Below, piece after piece: positions 20,359-28,282 of a stretch of 55,803 bases of DNA. How positions within the stretch are numbered: the first letter of the stretch is position 1; every line of letters begins with the position of its first letter. The translations under genes and the position numbers were made by a program. Source of the DNA: Haloactinopolyspora alba (GTDB lineage Bacteria > Actinomycetota > Actinomycetes > Jiangellales > Jiangellaceae); contig NZ_PYGE01000029.1 of the NCBI RefSeq assembly GCF_003014555.1, positions 1 through 55,803 on the forward strand. The letters are read 5' to 3'. Under the pieces are notes generated by a model, which saw nothing but the letters and a program-made list of their open reading frames with translations, had not been told where the DNA came from and did no database searches.

Positions 20359-21039
20359 TTACTCTTCGTTCTCGGGTGTGGCCTGCGGGCGCTCACCACG
20401 GTGGGCCTTGTCGGCCTCCGCGGCAGCACGCCCCGCCGCACGCTCGGCCTTCTCGGCCTCTTCGTCCGCGCTGCGCTGAGCCTGCCGCTCGACCTTCGCC
20501 GCCTCGCGTTCGGCCTTGGCGTCGGACTTCTTCTTGGTCGGCCCCAACACCATGATCATGTTACGGCCGTCCTGCTTCGGCGACGACTCGATGAAGCCGA
20601 GCTCACCGACGTCCTCGGCCAGCCGCTGCAGCAGCCGGAAGCCCAGCTCGGGCCGGGACTGCTCGCGGCCGCGGAACATGATGGTGACCTTGACCTTGTC
20701 GCCCTCGGCCAGGAAACGCTCGACGTTGCGCTTCTTCGTCTCGTAGTCGTGCTTGTCGATCTTGGGACGGAGCTTCTGCTCCTTGATCAGGACATGCGAC
20801 TGGTTCCGCCGAGCCTCACGCGCCTTCATGGCGGACTCGTACTTGTACTTGCCGTAGTCCATGAGCTTCGCCACCGGTGGGCGAGCTCCCGGTGCCACCT
20901 CGACCAGGTCGAGGTCGGCCTCCCCGGCGAGGCGCAGCGCGTCCTCGATACGGACGATGCCTACCTGCTCGCCATTGGGGCCGACGAGCCGGACTTCGGA
21001 AACGCGAATCCGGTCGTTGATGCGTGGCTCTGCGCTGAT
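20359..21039 (-). CDS. infC: Translation initiation factor IF-3 with ATC start codon
   Basis: IF-3, 226 residues, binds the 30S subunit and enforces start-codon and initiator-tRNA selection. The IF3-N domain begins with [18 protein letters not shown]. The IF3-C domain includes [20 protein letters not shown] and [12 protein letters not shown] charged Lys/Glu/Ala tail of about 50 residues follows, common in actinobacteria. The start is taken as ATC at 21039: GGGAGGAAGG lies one base before it and the product begins at the conserved N-terminus. The nearest in-frame ATG (21159) would add 40 unrelated residues. Rare AUU/AUC starts on infC are known to allow IF-3 to limit its own synthesis. Confidence 0.95.
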   Translation of the reverse strand: MSAEPRINDRIRVSEVRLVGPNGEQVGIVRIEDALRLAGEADLDLVEVAPGARPPVAKLMDYGKYKYESAMKAREARRNQSHVLIKEQKLRPKIDKHDYETKKRNVERFLAEGDKVKVTIMFRGREQSRPELGFRLLQRLAEDVGELGFIESSPKQDGRNMIMVLGPTKKKSDAKAEREAAKVERQAQRSADEEAEKAERAAGRAAAEADKAHRGERPQATPENEE

Positions 21040-21040
21040 G

Positions 21041-21050
21041 CCTTCCTCCC
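21041..21050 (-). promoter_or_regulatory. Shine-Dalgarno site that fixes the infC ATC start
   Basis: GGGAGGAAGG on the minus strand stands one base before ATC at 21039-21037. The GGAGG core is about 5-6 nt from the start codon, and no ATG, GTG or TTG is in the right place. Confidence 0.8.
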
Positions 21051-21307
21051 GACAATCGATGGGATGTCTGTGCTGCTGGACCACGGCCCCAGAACCACAA
21101 ACGGGCTCCGCGACACGTGCACGCGAAGCCCAACCCATCGTGGTCGTGGAATATTCCACACCACCACTCGGACGTCCGCCATGGACGCCCTGACCCGGGA
21201 ACCCGACGGTCTAGGCGACCGCTGCGGGTGGGAGAGTCTCCGCTTGCAGGCTGATCCACCAAGGGTCGAGGCGGAACAGTCCGGTTCGGTGTGACACCCT
21301 ACCACGA

Positions 21308-21655
21308 GTGAGCACGCCCGAGAGCATCCCCACCCAGGCCACCCGCGACCTCGCGGACGTCCCGTCGGTCGAGGTCGTCTCGACCGCCGCCCTGCACCTG
21401 ATGAGCGCGGCCGCTGTGCACCTCGGCCTGGCCGAGGACCTGCCCGACCATCGTGATCTCGACGAGGCGCGGACCCTGATCGACGCGCTCGCGGGCCTGG
21501 TGACGGCCGGCGCGCCAGCGCTCGGTCACCATCACGCCGCTCCCCTGCGCGACGGGCTGCGTACGTTGCAGCTCGCGTTCCGCGAGGCGTCTCCGCACCC
21601 CGATCCCGACGGCGAAGGACCTGGTGAACGGTTCACCGGGACGGTCCGCGCCTGA
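21308..21655 (+). CDS. DUF1844 domain-containing protein
   Basis: A 115-residue protein of unknown function. The core VEVVSTAALHLMSAAAVHLGL is the DUF1844 signature, followed by a helical segment (LDEARTLIDALAGLV). It lacks a signal peptide and membrane segments. Genes of this family typically lie next to infC in actinobacteria, as here, where it is divergent. The GTG at 21308 is preceded at 7 nt by CACCCT, one mismatch from the leaderless box seen elsewhere in the window. Confidence 0.88.
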   Translation: MSTPESIPTQATRDLADVPSVEVVSTAALHLMSAAAVHLGLAEDLPDHRDLDEARTLIDALAGLVTAGAPALGHHHAAPLRDGLRTLQLAFREASPHPDPDGEGPGERFTGTVRA

Positions 21656-21661
21656 GCCAGC

Positions 21662-21684
21662 CCCAGGCCTGCCTCGGCCCTGGG
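21662..21684. terminator. Hairpin between converging DUF1844 and SseB genes
   Basis: CCCAGG and CCTGGG form a 6-bp stem with further G/C pairing in the loop. It fills the 30-bp gap between two converging stop codons, so it may stop transcription in both directions. It is short and lacks a U-tract. Confidence 0.45.
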
Positions 21685-21685
21685 T

Positions 21686-22321
21686 TCACCGTCGGCGACC
21701 GCGCAGGAGGCGCCGGAGGCGCCCGCCGGCGGCCCGGACGCGCCGCACCGGCCGCGCCGTGCGCTGCTCCCCGTCGGAGTGTTCGGCTCGCCGCGACTCC
21801 GCGGACCCGGCGCCGGCCCACGTCCCCAGCGGGCGCCAGCCGGAGGCCAGCGAACGCAGCTCGGGCGCGTCGATCGAGAACATCACCGGGCCGGCCAGGT
21901 CGATCACCAGCGCGTCCGCACCGTCGGCCAGGGCGGCCTCGGCGGCGCTGCGGGTCGGCACCGGCGAGGGCCGCGCACCGGCGTCCCATCGGTGCATCGT
22001 GTCGAGGCAGGTGAACGCCAACAGGCCGCGTCGGCCGTCGCGACCGGTGGTGAGGACCGCGGCCATGTCGGCGTGTCCGCCGGAGGTTCGAGGCGGCGTG
22101 CGGTCCTCCCCCGCGTCCTCCGGCGCCTCGTCGGGCACCTCGTCCGGAACCGGCACCACCGGGACCAGCAGCCGGCTGGCCGCGAGCGCGGCGAGCACGT
22201 CGGCTGAGCCGCCCTCACCCCGTTCGAACGCTGCCAGCGCGTCCGTCACACCGGGGTCGGGCGATCCGTCGTCGTCACCGAACGGCGAGGACGACGCCGG
22301 GTCCCGGGGCGCGGAGGTCAC
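21686..22321 (-). CDS. SseB-family protein
   Basis: A 211-residue protein of the SseB N-terminal-domain family, whose biochemical role is not established. Typical features are ADVLAALAASRLLVPVVPV, the DMAAVLTTGRDGRRGLLAFT strand and ALVIDLAGPVMFSI. The C-terminus is a very basic Arg tail. The GTG at 22321 is chosen because TAGTGT lies 8 nt before it, giving a near-leaderless transcript; an ATG at 22366 would add 15 residues. It converges on DUF1844, in the usual actinobacterial neighbourhood of infC. Confidence 0.82.
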   Translation of the reverse strand: MTSAPRDPASSSPFGDDDGSPDPGVTDALAAFERGEGGSADVLAALAASRLLVPVVPVPDEVPDEAPEDAGEDRTPPRTSGGHADMAAVLTTGRDGRRGLLAFTCLDTMHRWDAGARPSPVPTRSAAEAALADGADALVIDLAGPVMFSIDAPELRSLASGWRPLGTWAGAGSAESRRAEHSDGEQRTARPVRRVRAAGGRLRRLLRGRRR

Positions 22322-22329
22322 GTGCCGCG

Positions 22330-22335
22330 ACACTA
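22330..22335 (-). promoter_or_regulatory. -10 box before the SseB gene
   Basis: TAGTGT on the minus strand lies 8 nt upstream of GTG 22321. The same hexamer and spacing precede asnO. Confidence 0.5.
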
Positions 22336-22428
22336 CCGGTTCACGGCCGGCGCACCACGCCGACACGGCCGCTCACCTGCTTCGGCACCCGTGCCGTGTC
22401 CTCCCCTGGCTCAGCGGCCCGCGGCCCG

Positions 22429-22434
22429 TACACT
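22429..22434 (+). promoter_or_regulatory. -10 box of leaderless pknB
   Basis: TACACT lies 6 nt before GTG 22441, so transcription would start at or next to the start codon. This favours the GTG over an upstream in-frame ATG at 22396. Confidence 0.6.
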
Positions 22435-22440
22435 CCCACC

Positions 22441-24705
22441 GTGGACATTTCCGTCTCCGACGCACCGGTCGGCCGCCTGCTCGACGGCCGGTACCGGATC
22501 GAAGCGCTGCTCGCGCGCGGAGGGATGGCCACCGTCTACCGGGCGGTCGACACCAGGCTGGACCGGCTGGTCGCGCTCAAGGTCATGCACGCCGAGCTCG
22601 CCGCCGACGACGACTTCGTCGCACGGTTCATCGGTGAGGCACGCTCGGCGGCCAAACTGTCCGACCCCAACGTGGTCAACGTCTTCGACCAGGGCGAGGA
22701 CGACGGCGCGGTGTTCCTGGCCATGGAGTACATCGAGGGCCGGACGCTGCGCGACGTCCTGCACGAGCGCGGCCGGCTCGGCGCGGCGCTCGCGCTCGAG
22801 GTCGCGGAGTCCGTGCTGTCGGCCCTGGCGGCGGCACACCGCGCGGGCATCGTCCACCGTGACATCAAGCCCGAGAACGTCCTCGTCGGCAACGACGGCA
22901 GGGTCAAGGTGGCCGACTTCGGCCTGGCCCGGGCCGTGAGCAGCTCGTCCAAGACGACGCGAGGCCTGCTCGGCACCGTCAGCTACATCTCCCCCGAACA
23001 GGCGCTCGGCGAGAAGGCGACGCCGCGGTCGGACGTCTACTCCGCCGGCATCATGCTCTTCGAGGTGCTCACCGGCCGGCCGCCACACGACGGTCCCACC
23101 GACTTCGTCGTGGTCCGCAGCCACATCGACGAGGACGTGCCGCCGCCGTCGGAGTCGGCTCCGCTGCCGCCCGGCGTGGACCGCCTCGTGCAGACCGCGA
23201 CGGCGCGTGCGCCCGGCGAGCGTTACGCCGACTGCGCCGAGTTCCTCGAAGCCGTCCGGGTGGTGCGCGCCGGGCTGGCCGGGGACGACTCGTACGATCC
23301 CGACGCCACCGAGGCCATGGTGCTCAGCGAGATCCATGCGGAGTCGCGCGACTCCGCCGGGGTCACCCTGGACGAGGCGCTGGCCGAGACCGTTCTCGCG
23401 GGACACCTCGTGACTCCGGCAGACACCGACGGATCCGGCCGGGCCGGCGCCGACGAGGACGGAGACGCCGCGGACGGCGACGAGACCGCGGACGACGCGG
23501 CCGGTCCTGCCGCCGGCGCCGAAGGCGACGACCTCGCCGGTGACGAGCCCGCCGATTCAGTGCCCGCCGATTCAGTGCCCGTCGACTCGGTGCCCGCCGA
23601 TTCAGTGCCCGCCGGCCCGGCCCCCGCCGGCCGGGCGCCCACGAACCCTCCGCCCCCTCCGCCGGGCCGCACCAGCACCCGGGTCATCGGCACGTCGGGA
23701 CGCGATTCCGGCCGGGCCGGCCGAGCGGGTGACGCCGCCGACCCCGACGACGCTTCGGCCGAGCCCACGTCGGTGGCAGCGCAGTCCCAGGCGCCCGGAA
23801 GGCGCCGGGACCGGCGCCGCAGCCGTCGCGGAATGATCATGTTCGTCCTGGTGCTCCTGTTGGCCGTCGCGGTCGCCGTCGGCGCCTGGTGGTTCGGCGC
23901 CGGCCGCTGGGCCTCCACGCCTTCGCTGCTCAACCTCACGCCGGCGCAGGCCGAGGCGGCCGCGGCCGAAGGCGGGTTCAGCCTGACCGACGGCGGTGAG
24001 CGGTTCTCCGAGACCGTCAAGGCGGGCCAGATCGTCGAGACCGATCCGGGCCCGGGCGAGCAGATCCTCGACGGCGGCGAGATCACCTACGTCGTGTCCA
24101 AGGGCCCCGAACGCTACAAGGTTCCCGACCTCGGCGGACGCACCGTCGAAGCCGCCACCCAGGCCCTCGGCGACCGCCCGCTGACCGTGCGTGTCACCGA
24201 GGAGGTCTACCACCCGGAGGTCGCCAAGGGGCGCGTCGTCTCCCAGACCGTCGAAGCCGGCGAGCGGGTCCGCCCCGACACCGAGGTCGGCGTGGTGGTC
24301 AGCCGCGGCCCGGAGCCGATCGAGATCGAGGACTTCACCGGCCGGTCCGCTGACGAGGCCGAGACGACCCTCAGCGAGGCGGGGCTGGAGGTCAGCCGCT
24401 CTCAGGAGTTCTCCGACGACGTCGCGGCCGGGCTCGTCATCTCCCAGGACCCGGCCGACGGCACTGCACACCGCGGCGACCAGGTCGAGCTCGTCGTGTC
24501 GCAGGGCCCCGAGATGGTCCAGATTCCCGGCGTGATCGGCGTGCGGGTCAACCAGGCCGAGCGCGATCTGCGCGCGCTGGGCTTCGAGGTCGAACGCGTC
24601 GACCTCCTCGACGGTCCCGGTGACGGCAACCCGCGCGTCGTGCGGGTCGACCCTGCCGGCAGCACCCAACCGCATGGGTCGACACTGACGCTGTACCACT
24701 TCTGA
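22441..24705 (+). CDS. pknB: PknB-type Ser/Thr protein kinase with four PASTA domains
   Basis: A 754-residue membrane kinase that couples cell-wall state to phosphorylation. The kinase domain is at about 15-280, with RGGMATVYRA, the VALKV lysine, HRDIKPEN (catalytic loop near 139), DFG (near 159) and GTVSYISPEQ. An acidic Pro/Ala linker (about 300-460) contains four copies of a PADSV-like pentapeptide. One membrane segment (MIMFVLVLLLAVAVAVGAWW) is near 465-485. Four extracellular PASTA repeats follow to the end; this type binds muropeptides or lipid II. The start rests on the leaderless box. Next genes are nfo and a DAHP synthase. Confidence 0.96.
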   Translation: MDISVSDAPVGRLLDGRYRIEALLARGGMATVYRAVDTRLDRLVALKVMHAELAADDDFVARFIGEARSAAKLSDPNVVNVFDQGEDDGAVFLAMEYIEGRTLRDVLHERGRLGAALALEVAESVLSALAAAHRAGIVHRDIKPENVLVGNDGRVKVADFGLARAVSSSSKTTRGLLGTVSYISPEQALGEKATPRSDVYSAGIMLFEVLTGRPPHDGPTDFVVVRSHIDEDVPPPSESAPLPPGVDRLVQTATARAPGERYADCAEFLEAVRVVRAGLAGDDSYDPDATEAMVLSEIHAESRDSAGVTLDEALAETVLAGHLVTPADTDGSGRAGADEDGDAADGDETADDAAGPAAGAEGDDLAGDEPADSVPADSVPVDSVPADSVPAGPAPAGRAPTNPPPPPPGRTSTRVIGTSGRDSGRAGRAGDAADPDDASAEPTSVAAQSQAPGRRRDRRRSRRGMIMFVLVLLLAVAVAVGAWWFGAGRWASTPSLLNLTPAQAEAAAAEGGFSLTDGGERFSETVKAGQIVETDPGPGEQILDGGEITYVVSKGPERYKVPDLGGRTVEAATQALGDRPLTVRVTEEVYHPEVAKGRVVSQTVEAGERVRPDTEVGVVVSRGPEPIEIEDFTGRSADEAETTLSEAGLEVSRSQEFSDDVAAGLVISQDPADGTAHRGDQVELVVSQGPEMVQIPGVIGVRVNQAERDLRALGFEVERVDLLDGPGDGNPRVVRVDPAGSTQPHGSTLTLYHF
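23548..23607 (+). repeat. Four tandem 15-bp repeats in the pknB linker
   Basis: Four in-frame units of the type CCCGCCGATTCAGTG encode Pro-Ala/Val-Asp-Ser-Val. Three are nearly identical and the third is divergent. They lie in the disordered juxtamembrane linker and may vary in number between strains. Confidence 0.8.
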
Positions 24706-24738
24706 CCCGGGGCGCTCGACGGTCTTCCCGCGGCTGCG

Positions 24739-25638
24739 ATGATCGGCGTCGTGACCCGTACCTCCCCTGCTCTCGGCACCCACCTGCCCGCGCAAGGCAA
24801 GCTGGCCACCGTCCCGGACCGTGCCCGGCGGCTCGGCGCTGAGAGCGTGCAGATCTTCCTGGGCAATCCGCGCGGCTGGGCGCTGTCGGCCGGCGATCCC
24901 GCGGTCGACGCGGCCTTCCGTGACGCCGCCCGCGCCGCGGAGATGCCCGTGCTGGTCCATTCCCCGTACCTGATCAACCTCGGCAGCCCGACCACGCACA
25001 CCTACGAACGGTCCGCGGCGTCCGTTGCGCACGCGCTGCGCCGAGGGCGCGACGTCGGCGCCAGCGGTGTCGTCGTGCACACCGGCTCGTGCGTCGACGC
25101 GGACGACGACGGTCAGGCGATGCGCCAGGTCCGCGCGGGTCTACTGCCGCTGCTCGACGAACTCGGGCCCGACGATCCGGATCTGCTGCTGGAGCCCACG
25201 GCCGGCCAGGGTCGGTCGTTGTGCGCGACCGTCGACGACCTCGCCGGATACCTGGACGCGCTGGACCGGCATCCGCGGGCGCGGGTCTGCCTCGACACCT
25301 GTCACCTGTTCGCCGCCGGCCACGACCTCGCGGTCCCGGGCGGCATGACCGCGGCCCTGGACCGGCTGGCCGAGGTCGCCGGCGCCGACCGGCTGGCCGC
25401 GGTGCACGCCAACGACTCGATGGACGTCTGTGGCTCGTTCCGCGACCGGCACCAGCGCATCGGCGCCGGTCACATCGGCGTGGAGCCGTTCGGCGAGCTG
25501 CTGCACCACCCGGCCGTGGCCGGCCTGCCGGTCGTCCTGGAAACACCCGGCGGCCCGGAGGCCTACGCCGAGGACCTGGCGACGCTGATCGCGTTGCGCG
25601 AGCACGCACCGGTACCGGAGCGGCCCGGTCCGGAGTGA
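24739..25638 (+). CDS. nfo: Deoxyribonuclease IV (AP endonuclease, Nfo family)
   Basis: Zinc-dependent endonuclease IV, 299 residues, which nicks DNA 5' to abasic sites and trims 3' blocks in base-excision repair. Metal-ligand motifs of the TIM barrel are seen in order: GTH, HSPYLINL, VVHTGS, LLLEPTAGQG, VCLDTCHLFAAG, HANDSMDVCGS, DRHQRIGAGHIG and VLETPG. Two starts fit: the ATG used here, or GTG 24751, which has GATGAT 7 nt upstream and would be leaderless. It follows pknB by 33 bp and may be co-transcribed with it. Confidence 0.94.
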   Translation: MIGVVTRTSPALGTHLPAQGKLATVPDRARRLGAESVQIFLGNPRGWALSAGDPAVDAAFRDAARAAEMPVLVHSPYLINLGSPTTHTYERSAASVAHALRRGRDVGASGVVVHTGSCVDADDDGQAMRQVRAGLLPLLDELGPDDPDLLLEPTAGQGRSLCATVDDLAGYLDALDRHPRARVCLDTCHLFAAGHDLAVPGGMTAALDRLAEVAGADRLAAVHANDSMDVCGSFRDRHQRIGAGHIGVEPFGELLHHPAVAGLPVVLETPGGPEAYAEDLATLIALREHAPVPERPGPE

Positions 25639-25739
25639 CCACATCGTGACCAACCGTCTTGTCGTACGGACATGACGTCCGCCGCAGGCGAAACGTGGCC
25701 TAGCGTCATCGAGGGCACAGCCGAGCCGGAGGAGTCGTC

Positions 25740-26792
25740 ATGGTCGTGGTGATGTCGCCGGACGCAAGCGACCCGCAGATCGACGCGGTAGTGGCGCGGG
25801 TCCGGGAGGTCGGTGGTGAGGCGTTCGTCAGCCGCGGGCTGCACCGCACCATCGTCGGGCTCATCGGCGACGTCGACGACTTCCGCGCGCTCAACCTGCG
25901 CGGCATGCCCGGCGTTGCCGACATCATTCAGGTCTCGACGCCGTACAAGCTGGTCAGTGCCGATCACCAGCCCGGCCGTAGCACCGTGCAGGTCGGCGCG
26001 GACAGCGGCGTGCCGCCCGTGACCATCGGGCCCGGCACGTTCGCGCTGATCGCCGGCCCCTGCGCGGTCGAGTCCCTCGACCAGACGCTGGAAGCGGCCG
26101 CGATGGCCAAGGCCGCCGGGGCGGCGCTGCTGCGCGGCGGCGCGTTCAAGCCGCGGACGTCACCCCAGGAGTTCCAGGGCCTCGGCAAGGCCGGCCTGCG
26201 GATCCTGGCCGAAGCCCGCGAGGCCACCGGCATGCCCGTCGTCACCGAGGTCATCGATCCCTCCGACGTGGGCCTGGTCAGCACGTACGCCGACATGCTC
26301 CAGGTGGGCGCGCGGAACATGCAGAACTACGCCCTGCTGCAAGCCGTCGGCGCGGCCGGCAGACCGGTCCTGCTCAAACGCGGCATCCAGGCCACGGTCG
26401 AGGAGTGGCTGATGGCCGCGGAGTACGTCGCGCAGCGCGGCAACCTCGACATCGTGCTGTGCGAGCGGGGCATCCGCACCTTCGAAACATCCACCCGGAC
26501 GACGCTGGACATCTCGGCCGTCCCGGTCGTGCAGCGGTTGTCGCACCTTCCGGTGATCGTCGACCCCACTCACTCCGCGGGACGGCGCGAGCTGGTCCTC
26601 CCGCTCGCGCGCTCGGCCATCGCCGTCGGCGCCGACGGCATCCTCGTCGACGTCCACGCCGACCCGGACAACGCGCTGTGTGAGGGCCAGCAGGCCCTGG
26701 CCGGCGCGGACGTGCGGGAGCTGGCCTCCGCTCTGCGCCGGCTGGTTCCGGCGACCGAACGACAGCCGGCAGCCCCTGACGCGGTCGACTGA
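25740..26792 (+). CDS. aroF: 3-deoxy-7-phosphoheptulonate synthase, type I-beta
   Basis: First enzyme of the shikimate pathway (phosphoenolpyruvate plus erythrose 4-phosphate), 350 residues. An N-terminal ferredoxin-like domain (about 1-70) precedes the barrel, as in type I-beta enzymes. Active-site motifs are AGPCAVES, GGAFKPRTSP, LLKRG, the metal motif VDPTHSAGRR and DVHADPDNALCEGQQAL. The ATG follows GGAGGAG at good spacing. A non-homologous class II isoenzyme lies less than 2 kb downstream on the other strand. The N-terminal domain can mediate feedback control in relatives, but this is not provable here. Confidence 0.95.
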   Translation: MVVVMSPDASDPQIDAVVARVREVGGEAFVSRGLHRTIVGLIGDVDDFRALNLRGMPGVADIIQVSTPYKLVSADHQPGRSTVQVGADSGVPPVTIGPGTFALIAGPCAVESLDQTLEAAAMAKAAGAALLRGGAFKPRTSPQEFQGLGKAGLRILAEAREATGMPVVTEVIDPSDVGLVSTYADMLQVGARNMQNYALLQAVGAAGRPVLLKRGIQATVEEWLMAAEYVAQRGNLDIVLCERGIRTFETSTRTTLDISAVPVVQRLSHLPVIVDPTHSAGRRELVLPLARSAIAVGADGILVDVHADPDNALCEGQQALAGADVRELASALRRLVPATERQPAAPDAVD

Positions 26793-27154
26793 GGTTCGCC
26801 CCCGTCCGGCTTCCCGGGCCCGTCTGCCGCGGGGGGCCGGTGTGCGGGCGGTAGCGGGCGTCCGTGCTCGGCCATCGGTAGAGATGGGTGACACTGAGAG
26901 CAAGCAGTTGCCTTCATGTCACCCCCGAGACACGAAGTACCTGGCTGCGTCAGTGACGAGCCTTCAAGGTAAGGCCGTGTCGGCGCCCACGTACGTCATC
27001 TCGACGGGATCGAAGAAGCGTGAAGGCCGGTGTCGTAGGTGAAGATCTCCTTCTCGGACTCGCGGCCCTGCTCCGGCCACCTGTCCTCGGGGATGGGCGA
27101 CGGAAACTCGGCGCGGCAAGCCTCCGGCGGGTCCGTCAGCCTCGGGCAGGTTCG
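26793..27154. other. 362-bp gap between converging aroF and threonine aldolase
   Basis: No complete gene is seen. An inverted repeat is at 26886-26924. On the minus strand, 26996-27154 is an open frame in the same frame as the threonine aldolase and directly after its stop. It runs 52 codons, has no start, and has coding-like third positions in the middle (EFPSPIPEDRWPEQG, EKEIFTYDTG). It may be a decayed gene end. Confidence 0.5.
26886..26924. terminator. Inverted repeat downstream of aroF
   Basis: GGGTGACA and TGTCACCC (8 bp, perfect) are separated by 23 nt, 94 bp after the aroF stop. It is a weak terminator candidate because of the long loop and absent U-run. Confidence 0.35.
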
Positions 27155-28177
27155 TCAGCTTTCAGCCAACCGTGCCAGCACCTCCGCCGCGCGCCGTGCG
27201 TCGTCGGCGCCGACGTCGAGATGGGTGATGACACGCACCAGGCCCGGGCCGACGATGCCGGTCAGCACGCCCTCCGCCCTCGCCTCCTCCACGAGCCGAT
27301 GCGCGCTCTCGCCGACGTCCAGCAGGACGATGTTCGTCTCGACCCGCGCCGGATCGACGACCGACGGCGCCGCATCGGCCACCGTCGCGGCGATCAGCCT
27401 GGCGTTCGCGTGGTCGTCGCGCATCCGCTCCACATGGTGGTCGAGCGCGTACGACCCGGCCGCGGCCAGCACACCCGCCTGCCGCCAGCCCGCGCCCATC
27501 CGCTTGCGCCACACCCTGGCCTCGGCGATGACGTCGGCCGGGCCGACGAGAACCGAACCGACCGGCGCGCCGAGACCCTTGGACAGGCACACCGACACCG
27601 TGTCGAACAGCCGGGCGTACTCGCCCGCCGGGGTACCCGAAGCCACCTGCGCGTTCCACAACCGTGCGCCGTCCAGGTGCAGCCGGACCCCGGTGCCCCC
27701 GACCAGCTCGCGCAGCGCCGCGAGCTCGCCCAGTGGATGGACCGTCCCGCCGGCGAAGTTGTGCGTGTTCTCCACCGCGATCGCAGCCGTCGACACCAGG
27801 TACGGTCCCGCGTCCGGGGTCATGAGCCGCCGGACGGCCTCGAGGTCGACGCCGCCGCGGTCGTGCGTCCACGTCCGGGTGGTCACGCCGTGCCATGCCG
27901 AGTGCCCGCCCAGCTCCGCGCGGACGACGTGCGCCTGGGCCTCACACAGCAGCTCCCGGCCGGGCGCGACCCAGGCCCGCACCCCCAGCATGTTCGCCAG
28001 CGAGCCCGAGACGGTGAACAGTCCGGCCTCGTGGCCCAGCAGCTCCGCCGTGCGCTCCTCCAGCGCCCGCACCGACGGATCCTCGTCGTACACGTCGTCG
28101 CCGGTCGGCGCCGCCGCCATCGCGTCGAGCATGCCCTTGGTCGGCCGGGTCACCGTGTCGCTGCGCAGGTCGATCAC
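27155..28177 (-). CDS. ltaE: Low-specificity L-threonine aldolase
   Basis: PLP enzyme that splits L-threonine or L-allo-threonine into glycine and acetaldehyde; 340 residues, the normal size. IDLRSDTVTRPTKGM opens the protein. GDDVYDEDPSV and EAGLFTVSGSLANMLG are family blocks, ENTHNFAGG and LHLDGARLWNA contact PLP, and SVCLSKGLGAPVGS carries the Schiff-base lysine. GTG 28177 is chosen because TACCCT lies 6 nt upstream and the protein then starts at the conserved IDLRSDT. A start at 28264 would add a Pro/Gly-rich tail. The gene follows the class II DAHP synthase on the same strand. Confidence 0.94.
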   Translation of the reverse strand: MIDLRSDTVTRPTKGMLDAMAAAPTGDDVYDEDPSVRALEERTAELLGHEAGLFTVSGSLANMLGVRAWVAPGRELLCEAQAHVVRAELGGHSAWHGVTTRTWTHDRGGVDLEAVRRLMTPDAGPYLVSTAAIAVENTHNFAGGTVHPLGELAALRELVGGTGVRLHLDGARLWNAQVASGTPAGEYARLFDTVSVCLSKGLGAPVGSVLVGPADVIAEARVWRKRMGAGWRQAGVLAAAGSYALDHHVERMRDDHANARLIAATVADAAPSVVDPARVETNIVLLDVGESAHRLVEEARAEGVLTGIVGPGLVRVITHLDVGADDARRAAEVLARLAES

Positions 28178-28183
28178 GCGATC

Positions 28184-28189
28184 AGGGTA
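28184..28189 (-). promoter_or_regulatory. -10 box of leaderless threonine aldolase gene
   Basis: TACCCT on the minus strand lies 6 nt before GTG 28177. Confidence 0.6.
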
Positions 28190-28282
28190 CGTGTCCTGCG
28201 CGGCCGCCCCGCCGCATGGCCCCCGCGTGATCCCGCCGCCGTTCGGCGTCCGTGCGCGCGGCACCGTTCCGCGGTCGGTGGG

